DNA of 64,000 bases from Methylonatrum sp040877625 (GCA_040877625.1 JBBDNK010000033.1:186001-250000); one strand, 5' to 3'. Shown: positions 1 through 9,316, counted from the first letter of the stretch. A program made the numbers and translations. The notes: generated from the sequence alone by a model not told the origin.

Positions 1-1184
1 TCGGCGGGGCCTTCCTTGAGCACGCGGCCGAAGGTCTTCCAGAAGCCGGCGTAGTCTTCCGTCTGGTCCTTGGCGAGCTTGTCGAGCTGGTCCAGCACAC
101 GCTTTATGGACGCGGAACGGATGCGGTCAATCTGCTTGTTGTGCTGGAGAATCTCGCGGGAGATGTTCAGCGGCAAATCGTCGGAGTCGATGACACCGCG
201 CACGAAGCGCAGGTACCGCGGCATCAGCTGGTCGGCGTCATCCATGATGAACACGCGCTTCACGTAGAGTTTGACGCCGTGGCCTGCGTCGCGGTCCCAG
301 AGATCGAACGGCGCGCGCCTGGGGATGTAGAGCAGCGAGGTGTAGCTCTGGTTGCCTTCTACCTTGTTGTGCATCCACGTGAGCGGCTCCTCGAAATCGT
401 GCGCGACGTGCTTGTAGAACTCCTTGTATTCGTCGTCGCTGATCTCGTTCTTGGGGCGCATCCACAAGGCGCTGGCCTTGTTGACGGTCTCTTCCCCGCG
501 TTCCTCGTCCTTGTCCTCCGCATCGTCTCCGGCCTGCTCCGCGGGCATGCGGATGGGTAGATCGATGTGGTCCGAGTACGTGTGAATGATGTGGCGGAGG
601 CGATGACCATCGAGGAACTCGTCGGCGTCTTCCTTGAGATGGAGGATGACCTCGGTGCCGTGCCGGGGCTGCTCGGCCTGCTCGATGGTGTAATCACCTT
701 CACCGGTGGACTCCCAGCGCACCCCCTCATCGGGTTTGGTGCCGGCCTTGCGGGTGTTGACGGTGACGCGATCGGCGATGATGAATGCGGAATAGAAGCC
801 AACGCCGAACTGGCCGATCAGGCGGGCGTCCTTGGCTTGATCGCCGCTCATGCTCTCCAGGAAGGCCCTGGTACCGGAGCGGGCGATGGTGCCGAGGTTC
901 TCGATCACTTCGTCGCGGTTCATGCCGACGCCGTTATCGGCCACCGTGATCGTGCGGGCCTCCTTGTCAAAACTGACGTGGATGGCAAGTTCGCTTTCGC
1001 CTTCCAGCAGACGTTCATCCTGCAGCGCCTGGAAGCGCAGTTTGTCGGCGGCATCGGAGGCGTTGGAGATGAGCTCGCGCAGGAAAATCTCCCTGTTGCT
1101 GTACAGAGAGTGAATCATGAGATTCAGTAGCTGCCGGACTTCTGTTTGAAATTCCTTGGTTTCTTTCTGGGCGGTTGCGCTCAT
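1..1184 (-). CDS. htpG: Chaperone HtpG (Hsp90), 3' end outside window
   Basis: Cytosolic ATP-dependent Hsp90 chaperone. About 394 of the usual 620-640 residues are visible, starting at the ATG at 1184; the gene runs off the left edge. The N-terminal GHKL ATPase is clear: the ELISNASDAADKLR helix at residues 37-50, DNGVGM at 83-88 and the GQFGVGF lid motif at 124-130. The middle domain follows, including the ISREILQHN segment near residue 350. The gene stands alone downstream of a terminator-like hairpin that follows the IlvB-type gene. Identity is not in doubt; only the C-terminal dimerisation domain is missing from view. Confidence 0.97.
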   Translation of the reverse strand, partial: MSATAQKETKEFQTEVRQLLNLMIHSLYSNREIFLRELISNASDAADKLRFQALQDERLLEGESELAIHVSFDKEARTITVADNGVGMNRDEVIENLGTIARSGTRAFLESMSGDQAKDARLIGQFGVGFYSAFIIADRVTVNTRKAGTKPDEGVRWESTGEGDYTIEQAEQPRHGTEVILHLKEDADEFLDGHRLRHIIHTYSDHIDLPIRMPAEQAGDDAEDKDEERGEETVNKASALWMRPKNEISDDEYKEFYKHVAHDFEEPLTWMHNKVEGNQSYTSLLYIPRRAPFDLWDRDAGHGVKLYVKRVFIMDDADQLMPRYLRFVRGVIDSDDLPLNISREILQHNKQIDRIRSASIKRVLDQLDKLAKDQTEDYAGFWKTFGRVLKEGPA

Positions 1185-1355
1185 TGGGCCTTGTCTCTCC
1201 CTTTGTTCGGGGGTCCGTTCGTAAACTGGATGACACCGACCCTGCCGGGCCGGCTCGACGGATAGTGAGTGGGTATCGTGAGGGGGAATTTCAAGCGCTG
1301 GCCTGAAGCTTGATACCCGCGCGTGGATGCAGGGGCCCGGATTGCGGCGGCAAAC

Positions 1356-1383
1356 CGAGGGGCGGCCCGCGGGCCGCCCCTCG
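1356..1383 (-). terminator. Hairpin after the IlvB-type gene
   Basis: A perfect GC-rich inverted repeat (core GGGGCGGCCCGCGGGCCGCC) lies three bases beyond the stop codon of the IlvB-type gene on the minus strand. The T-run after it is weak, so this is a terminator-like stem rather than a textbook intrinsic terminator. Confidence 0.55.
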
Positions 1384-1386
1384 CAA

Positions 1387-3246
1387 TCAGAACAGATCCG
1401 GCGTGTGGAGGGGATCGAACTCGCCGCGACGGGCTTCGGAGCCGGGGTCCCGCGAGGGGATCCATTCACCGGTGACCATTTGGCGGTAGTTCATGCCGGG
1501 ACCGACCATGGGGTAGACACTGGCATCGCCGTCAATCATCACTTCAAGGAAGGCCGGCCCTTCAAATTCCACGAACCCCTTGAGGGCCTCGGTTACCTCG
1601 CCCTTTTCCGACACCCGGCGTGCGAACTTGAAACCGTCGGATTCGGCGGCCTTGACAAAATCCTTGCGGTGCAGGGACTTGTCGCTACCGGAAAAGTTAT
1701 CGTTGAAATACAGCCGCTGCCACTGCCGCACCATGCCGTCACCGAGGTTGTTGAGCAGCAGGATCTTTATCGGCAGGTCGTAGTTGGTAACAGTTTCCAT
1801 CTCGCCCAGATTCATGCGGATGCTGCCGTCACCGTCGATGTCGATCACCATCTTGTCGGGCCGCGCGAAGGCAGCGCCGACGGCAGCCGGCAAACCGAAA
1901 CCCATGGTGCCCATGCTGCCGGAGGTCAGCCACAGCCGCGGTTCGCGGAAGTCGCAGTACTGGGCCGCCCACATCTGGTGCTGCCCCACACCCGTGGAGA
2001 TGATGGCTCGGCCGCCGGTTAGCTTGTTCAGTTCCTCCACCACGTAATGAGGCTGGATGAGCTTGCTGTCACGGTCGTAATTCATCGGGTGGTTCTTGCG
2101 CAGCTGGATCACGTGTTTGATCCAGGCCGTGTAATCCTTTGTGAAGCCATTTTCCTTGCCGTGGTTAAGCAATTGCGTGAGGCTCCTGCCCGCCTCGCCC
2201 ACATGCGCCCAGTCCACGACACGCACCTTGCCGATCTCGGCGGCGTCGATGTCGATATGGGCGACATGCTCGGCCAATGGTGCGAACTCGTCGATCTTGG
2301 CAGCCACGCGATCGTCGAAACGCGCGCCCACGGTGATCAGAAAATCGCAGTCTTCAACAGCGTAATTCGCATAGGCCATGCCGTGCATGCCAAGCATATG
2401 CATGGACAGCTCATCCCTGGTGTCAATCGCACCGAGGCCCATCAGCGTGGTCACCACGGGGATGTTGAACGTCCTGGCGAAGGCAGTGAGCTCTGTTGCC
2501 GCGTTGCCGTTGATGACGCCGCCGCCCACGTACAGCAACGGTCGGTTGGATTGCTCCAGCATCTCAAAGAACTGCTTGCACTTGCGCTCTGACAGCCGGG
2601 CACTGCGCAGGGAATCCATGCGCTGCCGGTAGCCGCGGATTTCCAGCAGCCCCTCACCGAGGAACTCGCCCACCCAGTTCTGCATGTCCTTGGGCACATC
2701 CACCACCACGGGCCCGGGCCGGCCGGAGCGGGCAACTTCAAAGGCGGTGCGAATCGTGGCTTCGAGGCGCTCAGGGTGCGTCACCAGGAAGATATGTTTG
2801 ACGCAACTGCCCATGATGTTGACGATCGGCGCTTCCTGAAAGGCGTCGGTCCCCATGGCCGCGGTCGGTACCTGGCCGGTGATGACCACGATAGGCGTCG
2901 AATCGGCCATGCAGTCGCGGATCGGGGTGACGGTGTTGGTGGCGCCGGGGCCGGATGTCACCATGCAGACGCCAACCTTGCCGCTGGCACGGGCATAACC
3001 GGCGGCCATGAAACCCGCACCCTGCTCATTGGCGGGCACGACCAGCTTCACCGGATCGACGTCGGCATCGCCGCGGTGGGCGGCGTTGTAGCGGAAGATC
3101 GCATCATAGGACGGCAGAATGGCGCCGCCGCTGTACCCGAAAACCGTATCCACGCCCTCGTCCGCCAGGACCTGGATAATCATTTCGGCACCGCTCAATG
3201 TCTTACCGGCCAGGGCGTGGCGCTTGGCTTTCTGCTGCTTGTTCAT
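1387..3246 (-). CDS. IlvB-type thiamine diphosphate enzyme (acetolactate synthase large subunit-like)
   Basis: A 619-residue thiamine diphosphate enzyme of the acetolactate synthase family, which condenses pyruvate for branched-chain amino acid synthesis. Visible features are the N-terminal pyrimidine-binding domain with the catalytic-glutamate segment PANEQGAGF, the ITGQVPTAAMGTDAFQE segment, and the C-terminal diphosphate motif GDGSIRMNLGE followed by MVRQWQ, which is typical of acetolactate synthases. I chose the ATG at 3246; the frame opens 28 codons further upstream but that stretch looks unlike protein. The gene is slightly longer than the usual 570-590 residues, and no ilvN/ilvH regulatory subunit lies next to it, so exact substrate use is open. 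Confidence 0.85.
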   Translation of the reverse strand: MNKQQKAKRHALAGKTLSGAEMIIQVLADEGVDTVFGYSGGAILPSYDAIFRYNAAHRGDADVDPVKLVVPANEQGAGFMAAGYARASGKVGVCMVTSGPGATNTVTPIRDCMADSTPIVVITGQVPTAAMGTDAFQEAPIVNIMGSCVKHIFLVTHPERLEATIRTAFEVARSGRPGPVVVDVPKDMQNWVGEFLGEGLLEIRGYRQRMDSLRSARLSERKCKQFFEMLEQSNRPLLYVGGGVINGNAATELTAFARTFNIPVVTTLMGLGAIDTRDELSMHMLGMHGMAYANYAVEDCDFLITVGARFDDRVAAKIDEFAPLAEHVAHIDIDAAEIGKVRVVDWAHVGEAGRSLTQLLNHGKENGFTKDYTAWIKHVIQLRKNHPMNYDRDSKLIQPHYVVEELNKLTGGRAIISTGVGQHQMWAAQYCDFREPRLWLTSGSMGTMGFGLPAAVGAAFARPDKMVIDIDGDGSIRMNLGEMETVTNYDLPIKILLLNNLGDGMVRQWQRLYFNDNFSGSDKSLHRKDFVKAAESDGFKFARRVSEKGEVTEALKGFVEFEGPAFLEVMIDGDASVYPMVGPGMNYRQMVTGEWIPSRDPGSEARRGEFDPLHTPDLF

Positions 3247-3397
3247 TTGGCATATCCGGCTAGTCTGACGCACGCGGCTGCGCACGCTCGGCAAACGAGC
3301 ATGATAAAGCCCCACTCTTGTGCGGGACAAGGGAGGAAATGCGCCGCGCCGACGCGCAGCGCGCGCGGCGTGCCGGACCTACGGCCTTCAATGCGCC

Positions 3398-3799
3398 TCA
3401 GTCTTCTCCTTCCGGCTCGAAATCCAGCGACGCGGAGTTGATGCAGTAGCGCAGGCCCGTGGGCTGGGGGCCGTCCGGAAATACGTGCCCCATGTGCGCG
3501 CCGCACTGGCTGCAGTGAACTTCCTCCCGGCGCATGCCCAGAGAGGTATCGACTTCCACGCCCACGTTCTCCGGCTCCACGGGGGCCCAGAAGCTGGGCC
3601 AGCCGGAGCCTGAATCGTATTTATGCTCGGAGCTGAACAACGGCGCGCCGCAACAGACGCAGACAAACGTGCCTTGCTCCTTGAAGCTGTTGAACTTGCC
3701 GGTGAACGGCCGCTCGGTTCCCTTTTCCCGGGTCACCCGGTACTGTTCGGGCGTTAGTTCTTCCTTCCAGTCGGTCTCGGTTTTATCGATGGTGGACAT
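3398..3799 (-). CDS. msrB: Peptide-methionine (R)-S-oxide reductase
   Basis: Repairs the R-epimer of oxidised methionine in proteins using thioredoxin. The 133-residue protein has the family's zinc-binding pairs (VCVCCG and CSQCG), the SGSGWPSFW core, and the catalytic cysteine in RYCINSASL near the C-terminus. Length is normal for a stand-alone MsrB. It is transcribed alone, divergently from the fimL-like gene, in the 150-180 base gaps on either side. Confidence 0.96.
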   Translation of the reverse strand: MSTIDKTETDWKEELTPEQYRVTREKGTERPFTGKFNSFKEQGTFVCVCCGAPLFSSEHKYDSGSGWPSFWAPVEPENVGVEVDTSLGMRREEVHCSQCGAHMGHVFPDGPQPTGLRYCINSASLDFEPEGED

Positions 3800-3983
3800 C
3801 AGTTCGTACCTCCAGAGGGGCTTCAGGGCCGTGCGCGACTATGGACTTCCCCGAAGCGGGTCGGTTCCATTGTGACGGGTGCACTGTTTGGGCATGGCAA
3901 CACCTCGGTATACTGCGGGCAATATGAACGCCAGGGATAGTGCATTGGCCGAACCCGCGCGGGCGGCCTGAAGGGATCTTGCC

Positions 3984-5669
3984 ATGACAATCCGGCCCGT
4001 TACCAACCCGATCCGGCTCGTACAGCGCGAGATCAACCAGAGCCTGGAGCAGGCTTCGGCGCTGCTTGACGCCTTTGAACAGAACGCAGATGACGTTCCA
4101 CCCTGGGAGCGGTGCCGGGAACACCTGGAAGAAGTCCACGGCGCACTGGTGATGCTGGACCTGGTCGGCGCGGTCTGCCTGGTCGACGAGTGCCTGGCCA
4201 TGATCAACGCCCTGGAGAACGATCAGGCCCTGGCCAGGGACCAGGGCCTGGATCTGCTGGTCTACGGCATGCTGCTTCTGCCCCGCTACGTGAATCGCGC
4301 CCGCGGCCAGAAGCGGGAATTGCCGGAAACCCTGCTGCCCGCGCTCAACGCCCTGCGCGCGCTGCGCCGCGCGGTGCTTCTGCCCGACTACCACTTTGCG
4401 GAATTCGATCACGTCGACCCCGCCCTGGCGCCCATGGCGGCCCCTGCACGGCAGGTTTCCGGCAATATGCAGGAACGCGCCTGCCGGCTCAGGCACATGT
4501 TTCAGGTCGGCCTGCTCGGACTCTTCCGCACCCCGGATTCCGCCGTCCACGCCAAGCAACTGCACCGCTCGCTCACCCGCATGGGCGAGACCTTCGGCGA
4601 TACCGTGACCAGCCGCTGGCTGCGTTTGGCGGCCAGACTGGCGGCATTGACCGTGACCGGGGAAATGCCGGTTGATGCCTCCGTTCGACTGATGTACTCG
4701 CGCCTCGACATTCACGTGCGCGAAGCCGTGCGCAGCGGCCTGGAGCGGGAACCGCCGGCCATGCTGCGCCGCGGCCTGCTCTACTATACCCTGCTATACA
4801 GTCAGGTGGATGCGCGGCTGAAGGCTTTGCAGGACGCCCTTGGGTTACACCAGGCGCTCAGCTTTCCGTCAATAATCGAGCATGAGCGGGAGGCCATGGC
4901 CGCGCCGGACCACTCCGTGATGCAGGCGGTGAGCGACGCCCTGGCCGAAGACCTCGATCGCCTGAAGGCCACCATTGAAACCCTCAGTCGCCTGAGCAGC
5001 GTCACCGCCAGCGAGCGCGAAGACCTCTGCCTGCAACTCAATAGTCTCGGCCACACCCTGACCATGCTGGGGCTGTCCGAACCTGCCGCGCAACTCAAGC
5101 GGGAACACACCCGGCTACAGTCGGTGGGCAAGGACGTCTCCGCCGAACGCCTGTGGGAGTTGCTGCAGAGCACGGCCGAGGCACTGACCCTGGCCGAGGA
5201 GTCGGTGGACTCGCTGGCCGTATCCGGCCGCTCGGCAAGCGGCCACAAACGCTCCGAACGCATCCGCGCGGCGGAGCATCAGGCCATAACCGAATGCCTG
5301 ACCAACCTGGCCCGCGTGCGCCACGCCATGGAGTATCTGAACGGCGATGTGGACGAAGGCGAGGAGCTGGACGCCACCGAAGAGCCGCTGCGCGAGGTGT
5401 CGGGGATCCTGCGCGTTATGGGCCGGGAGAGCGCCGCCGATCTGGTGGAGCGTGCATGCAGGCAGATCGGTGGACTCACGCCGGAGCACGAAGGCTCGGA
5501 GGAACTGGCCACACTTGCAGATGCGCTGGCCGCGGTGGAGTGGTATCTGGAAGGCCTGCTGGAAGACTCCGACAATGGCGAGGACGCCCTTGAAATCGGC
5601 GACGAGGCGCTGAAAACACTGGAGCGCGGCATGCGGCGCGTCGAGCCGACCAACCGGACGGTCATTTAA
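3984..5669 (+). CDS. fimL: FimL-like / ChpA N-terminal-like protein
   Basis: A 561-residue, mainly helical protein that resembles Pseudomonas FimL, itself about 560 residues and homologous to the N-terminal region of the chemosensory kinase ChpA/PilL. The N-terminus (INQSLEQASALLDAF ... CREHLEEVHGALVMLDLVGA) has the ChpA-type Hpt-like repeat pattern. No phosphorylatable Hpt histidine, kinase or CheW domain is apparent. In Pseudomonas, FimL works with the Chp system and cAMP/Vfr signalling on type IV pili. No pil or chp genes are adjacent here, so the role is inferred from family likeness only. The TAA stop abuts a palindromic repeat. Confidence 0.75.
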   Translation: MTIRPVTNPIRLVQREINQSLEQASALLDAFEQNADDVPPWERCREHLEEVHGALVMLDLVGAVCLVDECLAMINALENDQALARDQGLDLLVYGMLLLPRYVNRARGQKRELPETLLPALNALRALRRAVLLPDYHFAEFDHVDPALAPMAAPARQVSGNMQERACRLRHMFQVGLLGLFRTPDSAVHAKQLHRSLTRMGETFGDTVTSRWLRLAARLAALTVTGEMPVDASVRLMYSRLDIHVREAVRSGLEREPPAMLRRGLLYYTLLYSQVDARLKALQDALGLHQALSFPSIIEHEREAMAAPDHSVMQAVSDALAEDLDRLKATIETLSRLSSVTASEREDLCLQLNSLGHTLTMLGLSEPAAQLKREHTRLQSVGKDVSAERLWELLQSTAEALTLAEESVDSLAVSGRSASGHKRSERIRAAEHQAITECLTNLARVRHAMEYLNGDVDEGEELDATEEPLREVSGILRVMGRESAADLVERACRQIGGLTPEHEGSEELATLADALAAVEWYLEGLLEDSDNGEDALEIGDEALKTLERGMRRVEPTNRTVI

Positions 5670-5725
5670 AGAGCCTCTGATCCATTCCCATGGGGCTCTG
5701 CGGAGCCAGGGTTGTTTCCCTCAGG
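5667..5725. repeat. Degenerate copy of palindromic repeat family 1
   Basis: The sequence TAAAGAGCCTCTGATCCATT and the following CCCATGG, then CTCTGCGGAGCCA, match the left arm and loop of the intact copy at 10754-10821. The right arm is degenerate. The element begins at the stop codon of the fimL-like gene. Confidence 0.6.
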
Positions 5726-5847
5726 CAGCGACCGCCAAACGTCCAATACCCCGTTTCACCCCGCCCTTCGCCACATCCCGCTCTGTATCGCATACAATGC
5801 ACAGGCGCTTCGAGGCCGGCAGGTCGGCAACAGAGACAGGACATCCA

Positions 5848-7074
5848 ATGAGTGAAATCATCCTCATCAACGTTTCCGGGCAGGACAAGCGCGGCCTGAC
5901 CTCGTCGCTGATGGGCATACTGGCCGAGTACAACGTGGGCATACTGGACATCGGCCAGGCCATGATCCACGACACCCTCTCACTGGGTATGCTGGTGAAA
6001 GTGCCGGAACAGGCGCAGCTGTCCCCGGTACTCAAGGATGTACTGTTCCACATTCACCACCTGGGCATGCAGGTGCGCTTCACGCCGGTGAGTGAAGACG
6101 ACTACGACCTCTGGGTGCAGGGCGCCGGCAAGCCTCGCTATATCTTCACGCTGCTGGGGCGCCGTATCGAGGCCGATCATATCGCCCGCATCGCGGCGGT
6201 GATCACCGAGAACGACCTCAACATCGAAGACATCGTGCGTCTGTCCGGCCGTGAACCGCTGTACAAGAGCAGCGGCCAGCGGAGCCGAGCCTGCATCGAG
6301 CTGACCGTGCGCGGCGAGCCGGTAGACCTGGACATCATGAAGCAGCGCTTCCTGGAGATCTCCCAGGACCTGGATATCGACATCGCCTTCCAGGAAGACA
6401 GTGTGTGGCGCCGTAACCGCCGTCTGGTGGCGTTCGACATGGACTCCACCCTGATCCAGCAGGAGGTGATCGACGAGCTCGCCAAGCGCGCCGGAGTAGG
6501 CGAGGAAGTCACCGCCGTGACCGAGGCCGCCATGCAGGGCGAAATCGACTTCAGCCAGAGCCTCCGCCGCCGGGTCGGTCTGCTGGAGGGGCTCGACGCC
6601 AGTGTGCTGGAAGATGTAGCCAACAACCTGTCGCTAACCGAAGGCGCGGAGCGCCTGATCCGCACGCTCAAGACATTCGGCTACAAGACAGCCATTCTCT
6701 CCGGCGGCTTCGGCTATTTCGGCCGCCATCTGCAGCAGCGCCTGGGCGTGGACTACGTTTATGCCAACGAGCTGGAAGTCGTGGACGGCACGGTCACCGG
6801 CAAGGTGCTGGGCGAGGTCGTGGATGGCGAGCGCAAGGCGCTACTGCTGCGGGAAATCGCCACCGGCGAGGGCCTTAGCCTGGAGCAGACCATCGCTGTC
6901 GGTGATGGTGCCAACGATCTGCCCATGCTGCGGCTGGCGGGTCTGGGTATCGCCTTCCGCGCCAAGCCGGTGGTCAAGCGCAACGCGCGCCAGTCGATCT
7001 CGGCACTGGGCCTGGACGGGATCCTGTACCTGATCGGCATCAAGGATGCGGAAGCAGCGGAGGAGAATGGTTAA
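5848..7074 (+). CDS. serB: Phosphoserine phosphatase with N-terminal ACT region
   Basis: Catalyses the last step of serine synthesis, hydrolysis of phosphoserine. The 408-residue protein begins with two ACT-like segments (about residues 1-170, starting MSEIILINVSGQDKRGL) and then a HAD phosphatase domain. The nucleophile motif FDMDST is at 196-201, the ILSGGFGYF motif II follows, and GDGANDLPML gives the metal-binding end. I chose the ATG at 5848, which has a purine-rich site before it; an in-frame ATG at 5797 would add 17 unlikely residues. The gene stands alone and ends before a strong two-way terminator. Confidence 0.97.
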   Translation: MSEIILINVSGQDKRGLTSSLMGILAEYNVGILDIGQAMIHDTLSLGMLVKVPEQAQLSPVLKDVLFHIHHLGMQVRFTPVSEDDYDLWVQGAGKPRYIFTLLGRRIEADHIARIAAVITENDLNIEDIVRLSGREPLYKSSGQRSRACIELTVRGEPVDLDIMKQRFLEISQDLDIDIAFQEDSVWRRNRRLVAFDMDSTLIQQEVIDELAKRAGVGEEVTAVTEAAMQGEIDFSQSLRRRVGLLEGLDASVLEDVANNLSLTEGAERLIRTLKTFGYKTAILSGGFGYFGRHLQQRLGVDYVYANELEVVDGTVTGKVLGEVVDGERKALLLREIATGEGLSLEQTIAVGDGANDLPMLRLAGLGIAFRAKPVVKRNARQSISALGLDGILYLIGIKDAEAAEENG

Positions 7075-7134
7075 CCGGGCGCGCCCCGGAAATGATTTTT
7101 GACGCCGTGCCGGCCGCGGCACCCACCCTCAATC

Positions 7135-7177
7135 GAAAAAACCCCGACCGTGTGCTGAACACGACCGGGGTTTTTTT
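7135..7177. terminator. Bidirectional intrinsic terminator between serB and rplS
   Basis: A stem flanked by A6 on the left and T7 on the right (AACCCCGACCGTGT ... ACACGACCGGGGTT) with a five-base loop. It serves the convergent genes serB (plus strand) and rplS (minus strand). Confidence 0.9.
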
Positions 7178-7278
7178 CCATCCAGCGTCACAGGGCTGCC
7201 TCAAGCAAACGACGGCGGGCGGCTTTTGGCCACCCCCGCCGGTTGCACCGGCAAGGCCCGGTAAGCCTTTCCGTTCGG

Positions 7279-7632
7279 TTATACCTTTTCCTTGATGCGG
7301 GCGGACTTGCCCTGACGCTCACGGAGGTAGTAAAGCTTGGCCTTGCGCACGTCGCCGCGACGCTTGACGGTCACGCTCTCGATCAGCGGGCTGTAGGTCT
7401 GAAACACACGTTCCACCCCTTCCCCGTGGGAAATCTTGCGCACCGTGAACGCCGAATCCAGACCGCGGTTGCGCTTGGCGATCACAACGCCCTCGAAGGC
7501 CTGCAGCCGCTCACGGCTGCCCTCCCGGACCCGCACCTGCACCACCACGGTATCACCGGGCCCAAAGGCCGGCAGCTCGCGCTTGATGGCGTCCATCTGT
7601 TCCTGGTTCAGTACGTCGATGATATTGCTCAT
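7279..7632 (-). CDS. rplS: 50S ribosomal protein L19
   Basis: A 117-residue L19, a structural protein at the 30S-50S interface. The motifs FGPGDTVVVQVRV, EGVVIAKRNRGL, SFTVRKIS-like AFTVRKISHGEGVERVF and KAKLYYLRER are conserved. It is the last gene of the rpsP-rimM-trmD-rplS operon, with five bases between the trmD stop and its start, and it is followed by a strong terminator. Confidence 0.98.
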   Translation of the reverse strand: MSNIIDVLNQEQMDAIKRELPAFGPGDTVVVQVRVREGSRERLQAFEGVVIAKRNRGLDSAFTVRKISHGEGVERVFQTYSPLIESVTVKRRGDVRKAKLYYLRERQGKSARIKEKV

Positions 7633-7637
7633 GCCAC

Positions 7638-8411
7638 TTATCCCCTGCCCGTGTCGGTCGGGTCATTCCCGCCGCCGCGGCGTTCGTCAATGAATTCCTG
7701 CAACAGCCTGCTGCTGTCGTCGTCGAGCGTAAGCCGGTCTATCAGGTCCGGGCGACGCAACCAGGTGCGCCCCAGCGCCTGTTTGCGCCTCCAGGCGGCG
7801 ATCGCCTGATGATCGCCTCCCAACAGCACCGGCGGCACGCTCATGCCGTCTATCACTTCCGGGCGGGTGTAATGCGGGTAATCCAGCACCCCGTCCGTAA
7901 ACGAATCCTCGTCCGCGGAGTCCGCGTGACCCAGCACGCCCGGCAACAGCCTGGCCACCGCATCCACCAGCGCCATGGCCGGTAGTTCACCACCGCTAAG
8001 CACGTAATCGCCGACGGAGATTTCTTCATCCACTTCCGCGGCAATCAGGCGCTCGTCAATACCCTCGTAACGCCCGCAAACCAGAAGCAGTCGCTCCCGG
8101 CCCGCCAGTTCCCGAACCAGCGCCTGATCCAGCCGCCGTCCCTGAGGGCTAAGATAGCTCACTTTCACCGGCCGCGGATCAGCCACCCTGGCCCTTTGAA
8201 TCGTGGTACGCAGCGGTTCGACCCGCATCACCATACCCGGCCCGCCGCCGTAGGGGCGGTCATCCACCGTCCGGTGGCGGTCTGCGGCATCGTTGCGCGG
8301 ATTCCAGGCCCTGAGGCCAAGCAGGCCCCGCTCCGCCGCGCGGCCGGTGACGCCGTAACCGGTGACTGCCTCCACCAGTTCGGGAAACAGTGTGACCACA
8401 TCGATGCGCAT
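7638..8411 (-). CDS. trmD: tRNA (guanine37-N1)-methyltransferase
   Basis: Methylates G37 next to the anticodon using SAM, which prevents +1 frameshifting. The 257-residue SPOUT enzyme shows the start MRIDVVTLFPE, the DDRPYGGGPGMVM loop, the GRYEGIDER motif of the SAM-binding trefoil knot, and the ISVGDYVLSGGELPAM segment. It lies two bases after rimM and five before rplS, as in other gammaproteobacteria. Confidence 0.98.
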   Translation of the reverse strand: MRIDVVTLFPELVEAVTGYGVTGRAAERGLLGLRAWNPRNDAADRHRTVDDRPYGGGPGMVMRVEPLRTTIQRARVADPRPVKVSYLSPQGRRLDQALVRELAGRERLLLVCGRYEGIDERLIAAEVDEEISVGDYVLSGGELPAMALVDAVARLLPGVLGHADSADEDSFTDGVLDYPHYTRPEVIDGMSVPPVLLGGDHQAIAAWRRKQALGRTWLRRPDLIDRLTLDDDSSRLLQEFIDERRGGGNDPTDTGRG

Positions 8412-8413
8412 GG

Positions 8414-8917
8414 TCAGAAATCCGGGTCCCAGTCGACCTCGATCAGCCCCTGCGCCAGATCTACCCGGGTCACATACTGCCCGATAACCATGGGGATCAG
8501 TCGCTCCCGATCACCCCTGACGACCATCACATCGTTGGCGCCGGTTTCGATCAGATGATGCAGCCGGCCGAGTGCAACACCATCCACGGTGATCACCTCG
8601 AGGCCTTCCAGATCCGCCCAGTAATATTCGCCTTCCGGCAATGGTGGCAGGGCATCCCGTGGCAGCGCGATATCCGCGCCCATGAGCTCCCGGGCCTGCT
8701 CCCGGTCATTCACGCCCTGCAGCGCGGCAACAATGCCCTTGCCCTGCATGCGCCCTTCAACCAGGACCATTTCCTGCCATTGCCCTTCACGCCGGACCAG
8801 CCAGCGTGGATAGGTCAGGATGTTATCCCGCGGCTGCGTATCGGAGCGGATTTTCACCCACCCCGCTACTCCATGGATGCCGCTGATACGGCCGATCGTG
8901 ATCAGCCGGGTGGTCAT
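8414..8917 (-). CDS. rimM: 16S rRNA processing protein RimM
   Basis: Assists maturation of the 30S head domain and binds S19. The protein has the N-terminal RimM barrel (LITIGRISGIHGVAGWVKI) and a PRC-barrel C-terminus (EYYWADLEGLEVITVDG). I chose the ATG at 8917 (167 residues). A GTG three codons upstream at 8926 is possible, but an AAGGTGG site fits the ATG better. It is the second gene of its operon. Confidence 0.96.
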   Translation of the reverse strand: MTTRLITIGRISGIHGVAGWVKIRSDTQPRDNILTYPRWLVRREGQWQEMVLVEGRMQGKGIVAALQGVNDREQARELMGADIALPRDALPPLPEGEYYWADLEGLEVITVDGVALGRLHHLIETGANDVMVVRGDRERLIPMVIGQYVTRVDLAQGLIEVDWDPDF

Positions 8918-8936
8918 CTCAACCACCTTGCTCCGC

Positions 8937-9203
8937 TCAGGCAGCCGCTTCCTGCTGCTTGCTGTAGACTTTCACCAACTGGCTGACGCGCTCGGACGGC
9001 TGCGCGCCCTGCGCGACCCAGTAATTGATGCGCTCCAGGTCCAGACGCAACGGTTCGTTCTTCTCCTGACCACCGGGGACCGGGTTGAAGAAGCCCAGAC
9101 GCTCGATGAACCGGCCGTTGCGCGATTTGCGGCTGTCCGCCACCACGACATGGTAGAAGGGACGCTTTTTGGCGCCGCCGCGTGCGAGACGAATGGTAAC
9201 CAT
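8937..9203 (-). CDS. rpsP: 30S ribosomal protein S16
   Basis: An 88-residue S16, an early assembly protein of the 30S body. MVTIRLARGGAKKRPFYHVV and the RNGRFIERLGFFNP segment are diagnostic. It is the first gene of the rpsP-rimM-trmD-rplS operon and has its own promoter between it and ffh. Confidence 0.98.
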   Translation of the reverse strand: MVTIRLARGGAKKRPFYHVVVADSRKSRNGRFIERLGFFNPVPGGQEKNEPLRLDLERINYWVAQGAQPSERVSQLVKVYSKQQEAAA

Positions 9204-9271
9204 GCTGTTGCAGTTCCTCTTGACTATCCACGGGCGGGGACGAGCACACCCGCCGATCTGGTGAACCGCGC

Positions 9272-9299
9272 ATTGTACTGAAAAATGCGGGAATGTGAA
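9272..9299 (-). promoter_or_regulatory. Likely sigma-70 promoter of the rpsP operon
   Basis: On the minus strand, TTCACA (5 of 6 to the -35 consensus) and TACAAT (5 of 6 to the -10 consensus) are separated by 16 bases, about 70 bases before the rpsP start codon. This is the only intergenic space in front of the operon. Confidence 0.6.
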
Positions 9300-9316
9300 G
9301 CGCGGAGACGATTATG

